A stretch of 64,000 nt of DNA from Butyricimonas paravirosa (GCF_032878955.1 NZ_CP043839.1:186001-250000); one strand, 5' to 3'; shown: positions 50,796 through 59,897, counted from the stretch's first letter. Numbers and translations: made by a program. The notes: a model not told the origin generated them from the letters alone.

Positions 50796-50823
50796 AAAAG
50801 CACCCCCAAAGGGTGCTTTTTTT
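50796..50823 (+). terminator. Intrinsic terminator of the rpsF-rpsR-rplI operon
   Basis: A perfect 10-bp stem (AAAAGCACCC paired with GGGTGCTTTT) with a 5-nt loop CCAAA and a run of T. Confidence 0.95.
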
Positions 50824-50834
50824 GCGAAAAGTCT

Positions 50835-50842
50835 TATCTTTG
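50835..50842 (+). promoter_or_regulatory. -7 element for uvrA
   Basis: TATCTTTG is an exact TAnnTTTG match, 22 nt before the uvrA ATG. No clear -33 at the standard distance. Confidence 0.5.
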
Positions 50843-50864
50843 TATATATTTTGGAAGGACATAT

Positions 50865-53627
50865 ATGAGTAAGCAGAGCATTGAGTTGAAAGGAGTACGG
50901 GTTCACAACCTGAAAAATATAGATCTGAATATCAAGTTAAACCAGTTTGTCGTGATTACCGGAGTTTCCGGAAGTGGTAAATCTTCACTGGCTTTTGACA
51001 CGTTATATGCAGAAGGACAAAGACGTTACGTTGAAAGCTTGTCTTCCTATGCGCGTCAGTTTTTGGGAAGATTGAATAAACCGGAATGTGACTACATTAA
51101 AGGAATCCCGCCTGCCGTGGCGATCGAGCAAAAAGTGAATACCTCGAACCCGCGTTCAACCGTGGGGACATCCACGGAACTTTACGATTATATCAAACTG
51201 TTGTATGCCAGAATCGGTAAAACCTACTCCCCTATTTCGGGTGAAGAAGTTAAGCGTCATAGCGTGGATGATATTTACTCGTATATTTTGGAAGGGCATA
51301 CCGATCAGACGGTTGTTATCATGGCAAAATTAGCCGAGACAACAAATGAAAATCTTCCTCTTTTGATTAGTCAGGGATTCTCGCGAATAAAATACGGAGA
51401 TGAGTTTATACGAATTTCCGACTTGATCGAGAAAAATATTCCGGTAGACACTTCGAAAGAGATGTTTCTCGTGATAGACCGGACCCGGATAAATGACGAG
51501 AAAGACACGGTATCCCGGATCAAGGATTCCGTTGAGACGGCTCTTTACGAGGGAAACGGTACTTGCTACATTGATATTGATGGAGTAACACGTTCGTTCT
51601 CAAATAAATTCGAGGCCGATGGTATTGAATTCCAAATACCGACCATTAACACGTTCAGCTTTAACTCCCCCATCGGAGCTTGTCCGAAATGTGAGGGATA
51701 CGGGAAGATACTCGGGATCGACGAGGATCTCGTGGTCCCCAACAAATCATTAAGTGTTTACGATGATGCGGTTATGTGCTGGCGGGGAGAAAAAATGAGC
51801 GAGTGGAAACATTTTTTCGTACAACACGCTCACAAGATAAATTTTCCGGTACATACCCCTTATTTTGAGCTGACGGCCAAGGAGAAAGATCTTCTTTGGA
51901 ATAGTGAAAACGGGATATACGCATTTTTTGAATACCTAGAGTCCAAAAAGTTTAAAATACAGAACCGTGTAATGATTGCCCGATACACGGGAAAGACCAA
52001 ATGTCCGGTGTGTCACGGGACTCGTTTGAAAAAAGAAGCCACGTACGTGAAAATAAACAACCGGTCCATCACGGAACTCGTGGATATGCCCATCTCGGAA
52101 CTGAAAGTCTATTTTGACCATCTTCAGTTATCCGAACACGATAAGACGATTGCCGCACGAGTCCTTCCGGATATTCATAACCGGATTGATTTTCTATTGG
52201 ATGTTGGTCTTGGATACTTGACGCTAAATCGTCTATCCTCTTCATTATCCGGTGGAGAGTCGCAACGTATCAATCTGGCGACTTCGTTGGGTTCAGCTCT
52301 TGTCGGTTCCTTGTATATCTTGGATGAGCCGAGTATCGGGTTACATTCCCGGGATACGGATCGCTTGATACAGGTACTTCATCGTCTTCGTGATATTGGT
52401 AACACCGTGGTAGTAGTCGAACATGACGAGGATATTATTAAAGCCGCGGATGAAATTATTGATGTTGGTCCCTTGGCCGGGAGATTGGGTGGAGAAATCG
52501 TGTACCAGGGAACACTGAAAAACTTGAAGAAAGCGGACACTCTTACGGCAGATTATATATATGGAAAAAAGAATATTCCTGTTCCGGCAAAAAGGAGAAA
52601 ATCAAATCGTTACATACTCCTTTCCGGTGCCACAGAAAATAACCTTAAGAATATTGATGTCAAAATTCCTTTGGGGATAATGACAGCCGTGACCGGGGTC
52701 AGTGGGTCAGGCAAGAGTACATTGATCAAGACAATTCTGGTTCCAGCTTTGAAAAAATATTATGGAGACTATTCCGACCGTACAGGAAGTTTCAACCGCT
52801 TGAGCGGGGACGTGGATTCTATTCATGGAGTGGAATTTATTGACCAGAATCCGATTGGTAAATCTTCTCGTTCTAACCCGGTTACTTACCTGAAAGCGTG
52901 GGATGATATACGTAAAATATTTGCTGACGAAAAATTATCTAAATTGAACGGGTTCAAGCCGGCTCATTTTTCTTTCAACGTACCGGGAGGTCGCTGTGAA
53001 GAATGTCAGGGGGAAGGAATCATCAAGGTCGAGATGCAATTTATGGCAGATGTCTACTTGGAATGTGAACATTGTAAAGGAAAACGTTTCAAGGATGAAG
53101 TTCTGGAAGTAAAATACAAGGGCCTGAATATATACGATATTTTAGAGATGACCGTGAACCAGGCAGTTGAATTTTTCTCTTCCGGGACAAGTCATAGTGA
53201 GCGCAGTATCGTTAGCAAACTGCAAAAATTAATCGATGTAGGTTTGGGATATATAAAATTAGGCCAGGCATCCAGCACGTTGAGCGGTGGAGAGAGCCAG
53301 CGAGTAAAACTGGCTTACCATCTTAGCCAGGAAAACGCGGAACCTACCCTTTTCGTGTTTGATGAACCGACCACGGGATTACATTTTCATGATATTCATA
53401 AATTGATGGATTCTCTGAATGCCTTGATAGAGCGAGGACACACGGTACTAATTATTGAACACAACATGGATGTGATCAAATGTGCCGATAATATTATAGA
53501 TTTGGGACCGGAAGGAGGAAGTGAAGGCGGGTATCTCGTTTTCGAGGGTACACCGGAGGAATTGATAACGTGTGAAGCCTCTTATACCGGGAAATATCTT
53601 GCAGAGAAATTGCAGGAGAATAAATAA
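50865..53627 (+). CDS. uvrA: Excinuclease ABC subunit A
   Basis: A 920-residue damage sensor of nucleotide excision repair, which loads UvrB at lesions. Two ABC modules are present: Walker A GVSGSGKSSLAFDTLYAEGQ (about 33-52), and a second GVSGSGKSTLIKTILVP near residue 613. Signatures are SLSGGESQRINLATSLGSAL and TLSGGESQRVKLAYHLSQ, each before Walker B (LYILDEPSIG and LFVFDEPTTG). Zinc modules appear as CPKCEGYG, CPVCHGTR, CEECQGEG and CEHCKGKR. Length and motifs suggest a standard UvrA. pyrK follows on the same strand 29 bp later. Confidence 0.97.
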   Translation: MSKQSIELKGVRVHNLKNIDLNIKLNQFVVITGVSGSGKSSLAFDTLYAEGQRRYVESLSSYARQFLGRLNKPECDYIKGIPPAVAIEQKVNTSNPRSTVGTSTELYDYIKLLYARIGKTYSPISGEEVKRHSVDDIYSYILEGHTDQTVVIMAKLAETTNENLPLLISQGFSRIKYGDEFIRISDLIEKNIPVDTSKEMFLVIDRTRINDEKDTVSRIKDSVETALYEGNGTCYIDIDGVTRSFSNKFEADGIEFQIPTINTFSFNSPIGACPKCEGYGKILGIDEDLVVPNKSLSVYDDAVMCWRGEKMSEWKHFFVQHAHKINFPVHTPYFELTAKEKDLLWNSENGIYAFFEYLESKKFKIQNRVMIARYTGKTKCPVCHGTRLKKEATYVKINNRSITELVDMPISELKVYFDHLQLSEHDKTIAARVLPDIHNRIDFLLDVGLGYLTLNRLSSSLSGGESQRINLATSLGSALVGSLYILDEPSIGLHSRDTDRLIQVLHRLRDIGNTVVVVEHDEDIIKAADEIIDVGPLAGRLGGEIVYQGTLKNLKKADTLTADYIYGKKNIPVPAKRRKSNRYILLSGATENNLKNIDVKIPLGIMTAVTGVSGSGKSTLIKTILVPALKKYYGDYSDRTGSFNRLSGDVDSIHGVEFIDQNPIGKSSRSNPVTYLKAWDDIRKIFADEKLSKLNGFKPAHFSFNVPGGRCEECQGEGIIKVEMQFMADVYLECEHCKGKRFKDEVLEVKYKGLNIYDILEMTVNQAVEFFSSGTSHSERSIVSKLQKLIDVGLGYIKLGQASSTLSGGESQRVKLAYHLSQENAEPTLFVFDEPTTGLHFHDIHKLMDSLNALIERGHTVLIIEHNMDVIKCADNIIDLGPEGGSEGGYLVFEGTPEELITCEASYTGKYLAEKLQENK

Positions 53628-53656
53628 CAGATATTGCTCATTTGGAATATTTAAAT

Positions 53657-54418
53657 ATGAAGAAGTTAATAGATTTCACTGTTACTGAGAACAAAAGATT
53701 AAATCACGACACCATTTTGCTGGTGTTACATTCGGATGAATTGCCTGAAATTCAGCCGGGACAATTCGTGAACGTGCGGGTGGATCATTCTCCCTCGACT
53801 TTTTTAAGAAGACCGATCTCCGTGCATGACGTGGATGAATCACGCGGGTTACTTTACCTTTTTATCAAAATCGTGGGATGTGGAACATCAACTTTGGGCG
53901 AACTACAAATTGGTGATAAAGTGAACGTGATGCTACCTCTTGGTAATCATTTTTCTATCCCGACTTCCGGTAGACCTTTGCTTATCGGTGGTGGTTGCGG
54001 GGTGGCTCCCATGTTGCATTTGTCCCGGATCATGAAAGCACAGGGTTTATCGCCTATCGTGTTGATTGGTACCCGAACAGATAAAGATATTCTTCGGAAA
54101 GAAGAGTACGAAAAATATGCCACGGTATACTATACAACTGAAGATGGTTCCTTCGGGGAAAAAGGATATGTCACGCAACATTCTGTTTTGAAAGAAAAAT
54201 TTGATCATATCTATTGTTGTGGTCCGGAAGTGATGATGAAAGCAGTTGCGGGGTATGCGAACCAGAATAACATCAATTGTGAAGTATCCTTGGAAAACAC
54301 GATGGCTTGCGGTATTGGAGTATGCCTCTGTTGTGTAACCGACACGAAAGAAGGTCACAAATGCGTGTGTACGGAAGGTCCTATTTTCAATATAAAAGAT
54401 TTAAAATGGCAGATTTAA
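53657..54418 (+). CDS. pyrK: Dihydroorotate dehydrogenase B, electron-transfer subunit
   Basis: A 253-residue iron-sulfur flavoprotein that passes electrons from the class 1B PyrD to NAD+. I start it at ATG 53657 (MKKLIDFTVTENKRLNHDTI); TTG at 53642 is less likely. FAD binding is shown by TFLRRPISVHDVDE, NAD binding by LLIGGGCGVAPMLHLSRIM, and the 2Fe-2S ligands by MACGIGVCLCC plus a later Cys in KCVCTEGP. The 3' end overlaps pyrD by 13 nt, so the two are translationally coupled. Confidence 0.96.
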   Translation: MKKLIDFTVTENKRLNHDTILLVLHSDELPEIQPGQFVNVRVDHSPSTFLRRPISVHDVDESRGLLYLFIKIVGCGTSTLGELQIGDKVNVMLPLGNHFSIPTSGRPLLIGGGCGVAPMLHLSRIMKAQGLSPIVLIGTRTDKDILRKEEYEKYATVYYTTEDGSFGEKGYVTQHSVLKEKFDHIYCCGPEVMMKAVAGYANQNNINCEVSLENTMACGIGVCLCCVTDTKEGHKCVCTEGPIFNIKDLKWQI

Positions 54419-55311
54419 ATATAAATATCAACGGCTTACCCCTGAAAAATCCCGTGTTGACAGCATCCGGAACTTTCGGGTATGGAACTGAATTCCAGGA
54501 TTTTATTGATTTAGAACGTTTAGGTGGATTCATCGTGAAAGGAACAACGTTAAAACATCGTGAAGGAAACCCTTATCCCCGGATGGCCGAAACTCCTTCC
54601 GGAATGTTGAATGCCGTGGGATTACAGAATAAAGGTGTAGACTATTTCATCGAGCATATTTACCCGACGATAAAAGACATAAACAATAATATACTGGTGA
54701 ATGTATCCGGTTCAACTATTTCCGATTATGTTGCCACGGCAGAAAAAATCAACGCTTTGGATCATATCCCGGCAATCGAACTGAATATTTCTTGTCCTAA
54801 CGTGAAAGAAGGTGGTATGGCTTTCGGAACAAGTTGTGTTTCAGCGGCTGAGGTTGTCAAGGAAGTTCGGAAAGTCTACAAAAAACACTTGATGGTTAAA
54901 TTATCTCCTAATGTCACGAGTATACAGGAAATTGCCTTGGCTGTGGAAGGAGTTGGTGCAGATTCTGTATCACTCATCAACACGTTGATGGGAATGGCTG
55001 TCAATGTAAAAACTCGAAAACCTGTATTGAGTACAGTTACAGGAGGATTGAGCGGTCCCTGCGTGAAACCTGTCGCACTTCGTATGGTTTGGCAAGTTGC
55101 CAAAGTCGTGAAAATTCCAGTAGTTGGTTTGGGGGGAATAAGTTGCGCCAATGACGCGATAGAATTCTTATTGGCCGGAGCCTCGGCCATACAGATCGGT
55201 ACGGCAAACTTTATCGATCCGACAGTAACGATAAAAGTGATTGATGGAATTAACGATTACCTGGATCAGAACGGTTTTAAGTCTGTAAAGGAAATTATTG
55301 GCTTGATATAA
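54406..55311 (+). CDS. pyrD: Dihydroorotate dehydrogenase, class 1B catalytic subunit
   Basis: A 301-residue FMN enzyme that oxidises dihydroorotate to orotate in pyrimidine synthesis, with PyrK as partner. The start is ATG 54406 (MADLNININGLPLKNPVLTA); the longer frame from 54307 reads through pyrK. Motifs are TASGTFGYGTEFQDFIDLER, LNISCPNVKEGGMAFG with the catalytic-loop region, HLMVKLSPNVTSIQEIA, and the FMN-phosphate site GLGGISCANDAIEFLLAGAS followed by AIQIGTANF. It overlaps pyrK by 13 nt and ends at a terminator. Confidence 0.97.
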   Translation: MADLNININGLPLKNPVLTASGTFGYGTEFQDFIDLERLGGFIVKGTTLKHREGNPYPRMAETPSGMLNAVGLQNKGVDYFIEHIYPTIKDINNNILVNVSGSTISDYVATAEKINALDHIPAIELNISCPNVKEGGMAFGTSCVSAAEVVKEVRKVYKKHLMVKLSPNVTSIQEIALAVEGVGADSVSLINTLMGMAVNVKTRKPVLSTVTGGLSGPCVKPVALRMVWQVAKVVKIPVVGLGGISCANDAIEFLLAGASAIQIGTANFIDPTVTIKVIDGINDYLDQNGFKSVKEIIGLI

Positions 55312-55331
55312 AAAATAGAAAACAAAAGAAG

Positions 55332-55373
55332 GTGAGTCAAAAGTCCGTTCGATTTTATGGATTTTTGACTCAT
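55332..55373. terminator. Bidirectional intrinsic terminator
   Basis: A stem of about 15 bp (core GAGTCAAAA paired with TTTTGACTC in part, two G-T pairs) around a loop of about 12 nt, between pyrD and the converging regulator gene. Confidence 0.8.
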
Positions 55374-55378
55374 TCTCT

Positions 55379-55813
55379 TTATTCTTTCTCATAGTCCTCA
55401 AAACTGCCATCTTCAAAAAATAATATAATCCGTTTTATTTTTTTTGTCTGTTTCGTTAAAGACCTGACGGATGTTATCGGATCTCTTGTTTCTTCTGATT
55501 TTACATTTTTATCGGACATAATAGGTGCATTTTGTTTTTCCGTCGGTTCCATGTCAAATAACGTAGGCTCGGTTACTACCGGATTTTTTTCTTCTTGTAT
55601 AGGAGAATTATCCATTGATCCGTTTCCTGTGATTAACCAAGTCAGATTGAGATCCGGAAATGTTTTAGCTATATTATTGATAATATCAAAACCGGGTTTA
55701 TTCCTACCTGCAAGAATATGGGAAATTGTAGAGGCATTTACTCCAATCATGGCGGCAAACTTTGTTGCGGTCAACCCTCTTTTCTCGATAATTTGATTCA
55801 AACGTTCTTGCAT
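55379..55813 (-). CDS. XRE-family helix-turn-helix regulator
   Basis: A 144-residue DNA-binding protein from ATG 55813 (MQERLNQIIEKRGL); the open frame extends to a TTG at 55837. The Cro/CI-type helix-turn-helix is residues about 2-60 (LTATKFAAMIGVNASTISHI, LAGRNKPGFDIINNIAKTFP, LNLTWLITGNGSM). A disordered, acidic linker (about 62-115) and a short basic C-terminal segment (TKQTKKIKRIILFFEDGSFE) follow. No peptidase domain is present. Three TTACA-N2-TGTAA dyads lie just upstream, one exactly over its -7 box, so autoregulation is likely. It faces the M24 aminopeptidase across a 650-bp spacer. Confidence 0.9.
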   Translation of the reverse strand: MQERLNQIIEKRGLTATKFAAMIGVNASTISHILAGRNKPGFDIINNIAKTFPDLNLTWLITGNGSMDNSPIQEEKNPVVTEPTLFDMEPTEKQNAPIMSDKNVKSEETRDPITSVRSLTKQTKKIKRIILFFEDGSFEDYEKE

Positions 55814-55840
55814 AGGTCTGTTATTTTGTAAAATCAAGAG

Positions 55841-55909
55841 TTACAAATGTAATCATTCGTGCCGAGAAATCAAAATTACATTTGTAATTACTGTGAGTTA
55901 CAAATGTAA
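55841..55909. promoter_or_regulatory. Three TTACA-N2-TGTAA operator dyads at the XRE promoter
   Basis: Dyads at 55841-55852 (TTACAAATGTAA), 55876-55887 (TTACATTTGTAA) and 55898-55909 (TTACAAATGTAA), all perfect. The first covers the -7 box of the regulator gene, and the second starts just upstream of its -33 box. TACA-N2-TGTA is also the core operator of BlaI/MecI/CopY-type regulators. Confidence 0.8.
55844..55874 (-). promoter_or_regulatory. Promoter of the XRE regulator gene
   Basis: On the minus strand: TTTG at 55874-55871, exactly 19 bp, then TACATTTG at 55851-55844, both perfect. The start site would lie near 55838, about 25 nt before the ATG. Confidence 0.8.
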
Positions 55910-56310
55910 TCAATGATTCATGATGATATATGTCAATTTATATTCTATGGTTGTAATATACTTGTTATCAACATGATTCATAGTATTTATATCTTTTTAT
56001 TGTGCCGCTTATGTCATGAGACATACTAATTATTAATAATCAATAACTTACACATGTTCGTGACAGTGAACAGTACTTATACTTAAACTTTATGTTAGAG
56101 TTTAATAACCACTGAATATTAGTGTGTTATAATTTAAATTTAAATCTAATTAACAACGGACATATTCTGAATTCGTTATTATGGTTAAATCATCATTAAA
56201 TATAAACATCATATATTATGCGTTTATTTATTGGAATTCAATATTATAGATTGATTTGTTTACAACTGTTAACCCGTGAAACACCTTGAGCTAGCTGACA
56301 CTTGTAATGA
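55910..56310. other. Gene-free AT-rich spacer between the regulator and peptidase promoters
   Basis: About 400 bp, strongly AT-rich. Only short ORFs occur on either strand, and no tRNA-like or other RNA structure was recognised. It is unusually long for a spacer between divergent genes in this window. It could hold a small RNA, a DNA-bending region or a lost gene; nothing decides this by eye. Confidence 0.5.
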
Positions 56311-56402
56311 TTACATTTGTGTACTCCTCTCCCCTTTTTGCGACAGTACGTACATTACAAATGTAACACATAGCTTTCGTCACAACGACTTTACAAATGT
56401 AA
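56311..56402. promoter_or_regulatory. Three TTACA-N2-TGTAA operator dyads upstream of pepP
   Basis: TTACATTTGTGT at 56311-56322 (last two bases differ), TTACAAATGTAA at 56355-56366 and TTACAAATGTAA at 56391-56402 (both perfect). The last one ends 11 bp before the pepP -33 box. The first is part of a larger symmetric stretch containing TGTAATGATTACA. Confidence 0.75.
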
Positions 56403-56413
56403 TTTTCCTCTAT

Positions 56414-56444
56414 TTTGTTATATTCAACAAAAACTCTACATTTG
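56414..56444 (+). promoter_or_regulatory. Promoter of the M24 aminopeptidase gene
   Basis: TTTG at 56414-56417, exactly 19 bp, then TACATTTG at 56437-56444. Both are perfect, and the start site would be about 15 nt before the ATG. The -7 box itself shares 8 bases with the dyad (TACATTTG), so it may be a seventh, weak operator. Confidence 0.85.
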
Positions 56445-56464
56445 AGAAATAAAAAAATATAGTC

Positions 56465-58243
56465 ATGAATATACCAGAGAAATTAATCGAATTAAGACGC
56501 ATTATGGATCGAGAAAATATTGCGGCTTATATCATATCCGGAACAGATCCTCACAATAGCGAATATCTTCCCGCTCCATGGCAACAGAGAAAATGGATTT
56601 CCGGTTTTACCGGGTCATATGGTACTGTTGTGGTCACGAAAAACGAGGCTGGATTGTGGACTGACACCCGCTATTTTATTCAAGCAGAGAAAGAATTGGA
56701 CGGTTCCGGCATAAAACTCCATAAATTGCGTATTCCCGGTGCTGTCGATTATCCTCAATGGTTGACTGAAGTACTTGAATCTGGAACTAAAGTAGGAATT
56801 GATGGCTTTTGTATGTCTGTTAGTGATGTACGTAACCTGAAAAATGCATTAAGCCCTAAAAATATAACTATCCAGGAACAAATAGATTTGCTGGGAGAAA
56901 TGTGGTTTGATCGTCCGGCTCTTCCCGTGGAGAAAATAATTCGTTTGGATACAAAATATGTCGGGGAATCTGCCGGAGAACGAATAGGTAAAATTCGAGA
57001 GTTTATACGCGATAATCATGGTGACGCCATATTATTCAGTTGTTTGGATGAAATTGCCTGGTTATATAATATTCGTTGTAACGATATTGCTTATAACCCG
57101 GTAGCCATTTCTTACGCCATTGTAGAAAAGGATAAAGCTCATTTATTCATCAAATTAGACAAGATTTCTCAAGAAATAGCACAACAATTGGCAGAAGATG
57201 GGATCGAGTTACATGATTACCATCATTTGTTCCTCTTTCTGGATGAACAGAATAAAGAAAACACGTATTTCATTGATACTAATACTTGCAACTATGCTGT
57301 TTTTAATCATCTGGCGAAAAAATTCGAGGTACGTGAAATCGAATCACCTATTCCCTTACTGAAGGCTGTAAAAAATACAACCGAGTTGGATGGATTTAGA
57401 TTAGCTTGCCGGAAAGATGGAGTTGCGTTATCTAAATTCTATTATTGGCTGGAAAATAGATTATCACAACAACCTATAACAGAACTGGAAGCAGCAGAAC
57501 AATTAACTCGGTTCCGCTCTCAGGATAAAGAATACGTGTCGGATAGTTTTGGGTGTATTTCTGCCTATGGTCCTAATGCAGCCCTACCACATTATTCCGC
57601 AACCCCGGAACAACAATCGGAAATACATCCCAAAGGATTATATCTCGTGGATTCCGGTGCTCAATATATGCACGGCACGACGGACATAACCCGTACGATG
57701 CCACTGGGAGAACTGACAGAATTGGAAAAAGAGGATTACACGCTTGTTTTAAAGGGTATGATTGATCTTAGTATGCTATATTTTCCGAAAGGATCGAAAG
57801 GATGTAACATTGATATAGTTGCCAGGTTGCCATTGTATATGAACCTTAGGAATTTTGGACATGGAACCGGACATGGTGTAGGATATTTTCTCAATGTACA
57901 CGAGGGACCGCAATCTATTCGCCCGGATTTAAAGAATCAAGAAATGTTGCCGGGTATGGTAACCTCTAACGAACCGGGATTGTACCGGGAAGGTTTACAT
58001 GGAATCCGTCACGAGAACTTGATCGTGTGCCAGCCCAAAGCGGTGAATGAATTTGGAGAATTCTATCAATTTGAAACAATAACTCTTTGTTATTTCGACA
58101 CTTCAGTCCTATTAATTCAACTTTTAAATCAAAATGAAATCGATTGGTTAAATGCTTACAACGAACGGGTTTATCAAGAAGTATCTCCTTATCTTGAAGA
58201 ACAGGAAAGGGTTTGGTTGCGAAATAAGACAAAAGCAATTTGA
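56465..58243 (+). CDS. pepP: M24 family Xaa-Pro aminopeptidase
   Basis: A 592-residue cytosolic metallopeptidase of the three-domain type (two creatinase-like N-terminal domains, then the pita-bread M24 catalytic domain). It removes an N-terminal residue before proline. The N-terminus has YIISGTDPHNSEYLPAPWQQ. Metal ligands are all in place: Asp in LVDSGAQYMHG and TDITRT, His in GHGTGHGVGYFLNVHEGP, Glu in SNEPGLYREG, and Glu in YQFETITLC. It is monocistronic with a strong promoter and upstream dyads, which suggests control by the divergent regulator or another operator-binding protein. Confidence 0.95.
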   Translation: MNIPEKLIELRRIMDRENIAAYIISGTDPHNSEYLPAPWQQRKWISGFTGSYGTVVVTKNEAGLWTDTRYFIQAEKELDGSGIKLHKLRIPGAVDYPQWLTEVLESGTKVGIDGFCMSVSDVRNLKNALSPKNITIQEQIDLLGEMWFDRPALPVEKIIRLDTKYVGESAGERIGKIREFIRDNHGDAILFSCLDEIAWLYNIRCNDIAYNPVAISYAIVEKDKAHLFIKLDKISQEIAQQLAEDGIELHDYHHLFLFLDEQNKENTYFIDTNTCNYAVFNHLAKKFEVREIESPIPLLKAVKNTTELDGFRLACRKDGVALSKFYYWLENRLSQQPITELEAAEQLTRFRSQDKEYVSDSFGCISAYGPNAALPHYSATPEQQSEIHPKGLYLVDSGAQYMHGTTDITRTMPLGELTELEKEDYTLVLKGMIDLSMLYFPKGSKGCNIDIVARLPLYMNLRNFGHGTGHGVGYFLNVHEGPQSIRPDLKNQEMLPGMVTSNEPGLYREGLHGIRHENLIVCQPKAVNEFGEFYQFETITLCYFDTSVLLIQLLNQNEIDWLNAYNERVYQEVSPYLEEQERVWLRNKTKAI

Positions 58244-58290
58244 TAAGAATTGAGCGAGAGTTTGTTTCGAGATAAGTCACCATAAACGAA

Positions 58291-58340
58291 TTATAGCCGT
58301 TTCCCCTACGTTTGAAACACGTGTGATGAAACGGCTATAA
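58291..58340. terminator. Candidate terminator between pepP and the converging lipoprotein gene
   Basis: A 12-bp perfect stem (TTATAGCCGTTT paired with AAACGGCTATAA) with a 26-nt loop that can form a smaller ACGT...ACGT hairpin. It lies 47 nt after pepP. There is no strong T-tract, so termination is not certain. Confidence 0.55.
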
Positions 58341-58419
58341 ATTGTAAATTGAATGTCTGTTTATTTATCGTCTCGCATTATTTCTGCACTAATACGAAAT
58401 AACGTCACATCAAATTCAA

Positions 58420-59169
58420 CTAATTTTTTGTAAAGTTGTCATACTCTTCACTTTCTTGATACAGAACAAGGCCTGATGATGAAGAAACTGCAGCTGCAAT
58501 AGTTAGAAAGTAGCTACCTGCTTCCAAAGAAGAAACTTTAGATGAATAGGTACTTTCATCTATTGTAACAGTCCAATCTGCTTTTTCAAGTTCTGTTGCG
58601 CTATAGTTTGCAACAGTAATAGACGTGTAAAAAATGGATGATCGTGATTTTTTTATCATTACTAAATAATCTGTTGCCCCTTCAACTTTATTGAATGTTG
58701 CAGTGATTTTAGAATCTTTGAACTCCACATCCCCTTTCAATTTTGCCTTCATTTCAGTCGTGTTGTTTATAACGGCTACGCCTTGTGCTGGTTCTTCCTC
58801 TTGATTATAAGCAGTTATTGTAAATGTACCACTAGGAAGTTTATCCATTTCACTACCATAAGATGTATTTGAAACCCATGTTATTCCACTATAACCATCT
58901 AACTGAGTCATTAAAATAGATTCTCCACCAGGAGCTTTTACACTACATTTTGTCATGGGCTCATTTGCTCCCGCTAAAATAATGGGTGTAAATCTACTCG
59001 TAATGGTTGCCTCTTCTTCTCCACTAGCAGTTTGTTCACTAATGGTTTGGATTACATATCCTGTACCTGCAACTTGAAAAGCAGGATCATCGCTATCCAA
59101 ACAAGATGTCATTGCGAAAGCCGCAACCAATAAAATTACGTACTGTTTTAAATTTAAGATTGTCTTCAT
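58420..59169 (-). CDS. Lipoprotein of unknown function
   Basis: A 249-residue lipoprotein from ATG 59169 (MKTILNLKQYVILLVAAFAM); the frame to 59346 is longer but begins with unlikely sequence. The lipobox ends at Cys23 (MTSC), followed by LDSDDP, which is the acidic stretch typical of surface lipoproteins in Bacteroidota. The rest is beta-rich with segments such as GESILMTQLDGYSGITWVSN and SGTFTITAYNQEEEPAQGV, resembling a fold of repeated beta-sandwich units. No family assigned. It diverges from the ECF sigma gene. Confidence 0.8.
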   Translation of the reverse strand: MKTILNLKQYVILLVAAFAMTSCLDSDDPAFQVAGTGYVIQTISEQTASGEEEATITSRFTPIILAGANEPMTKCSVKAPGGESILMTQLDGYSGITWVSNTSYGSEMDKLPSGTFTITAYNQEEEPAQGVAVINNTTEMKAKLKGDVEFKDSKITATFNKVEGATDYLVMIKKSRSSIFYTSITVANYSATELEKADWTVTIDESTYSSKVSSLEAGSYFLTIAAAVSSSSGLVLYQESEEYDNFTKN

Positions 59170-59363
59170 TTTTAGTTGTTTTATAGTTTTAAATATTCCG
59201 TGATTATCACCACATATTTTCATTTCACACTGCGAAGATTCGCAAAAAAACAATACGATGCAAAAAAAAAGACAGCTTTTTAGCTGATAATGATTTTTTT
59301 TCATTTTTTTCGCGTAGTGAACGCAACCATTTACAAAATAGCGCATCTAAGCAATAGTTATCA

Positions 59364-59897
59364 ATGTGTAATTTGGACAAAATAGTAGACCGATGCAAAA
59401 AGGGAGACAGAAAAGCGGGAGAACAACTTTACCATATGTTCTCGGCTAAAATGTTTGCCGTATGTATCCAATACTCCAAATCACGCGAAGAGGCGGAAGA
59501 TAATTTGCAAGATGGTTTTATCAAAGTGTTGGAGTCCATTGGCCAATACAAGGGAAAAGGATCTTTCGAAGGTTGGATGAAACGCATTTTCATCAACACG
59601 GCGTTAGAGAAATTCAGAAAAAATCGATCCGTGCAAGTTGTCGAAGAAGTTCCGGAAGTGGTGGATGAAGATGATGTTGATGATGACATGAGCATACCTC
59701 CCGAGGTGCTGTTCGAGTTTGTCAATCAATTACCGGAGAAATACCGGCTGGTCTTCAACTTGTACGTCATGGAAGACATGCAACACAAGGAGATAGCAGC
59801 ATTACTAGGTATATCCGACGGTACATCGAAATCTAACCTGGCACGGGCGAAAGAAATTTTGAAAAGGAAGATAAATGCATATTTGAGAGATGAGTGA
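59364..59897 (+). CDS. ECF-type RNA polymerase sigma factor
   Basis: A 177-residue sigma-70 family factor. Region 2 (LYHMFSAKMFAVCIQYSKSR, EEAEDNLQDGFIKVLESIGQ) and region 4 (INQLPEKYRLVFNLYVMED-like, EIAALLGISDGTSKSNLARA) are joined by an acidic linker (VPEVVDEDDVDDDMS). The sequence is fuller than the partial one at 1-426. The 3' end overlaps the next gene by 8 nt. That gene has an anti-sigma-like N-terminus, so the pair is a probable sigma/anti-sigma module. Target promoters are unknown. Confidence 0.93.
   Translation: MCNLDKIVDRCKKGDRKAGEQLYHMFSAKMFAVCIQYSKSREEAEDNLQDGFIKVLESIGQYKGKGSFEGWMKRIFINTALEKFRKNRSVQVVEEVPEVVDEDDVDDDMSIPPEVLFEFVNQLPEKYRLVFNLYVMEDMQHKEIAALLGISDGTSKSNLARAKEILKRKINAYLRDE

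Noticed and set aside
54307..54405. Upstream extension of pyrD
   Set aside because: It is an out-of-frame reading of pyrK. The family N-terminus begins at 54406.
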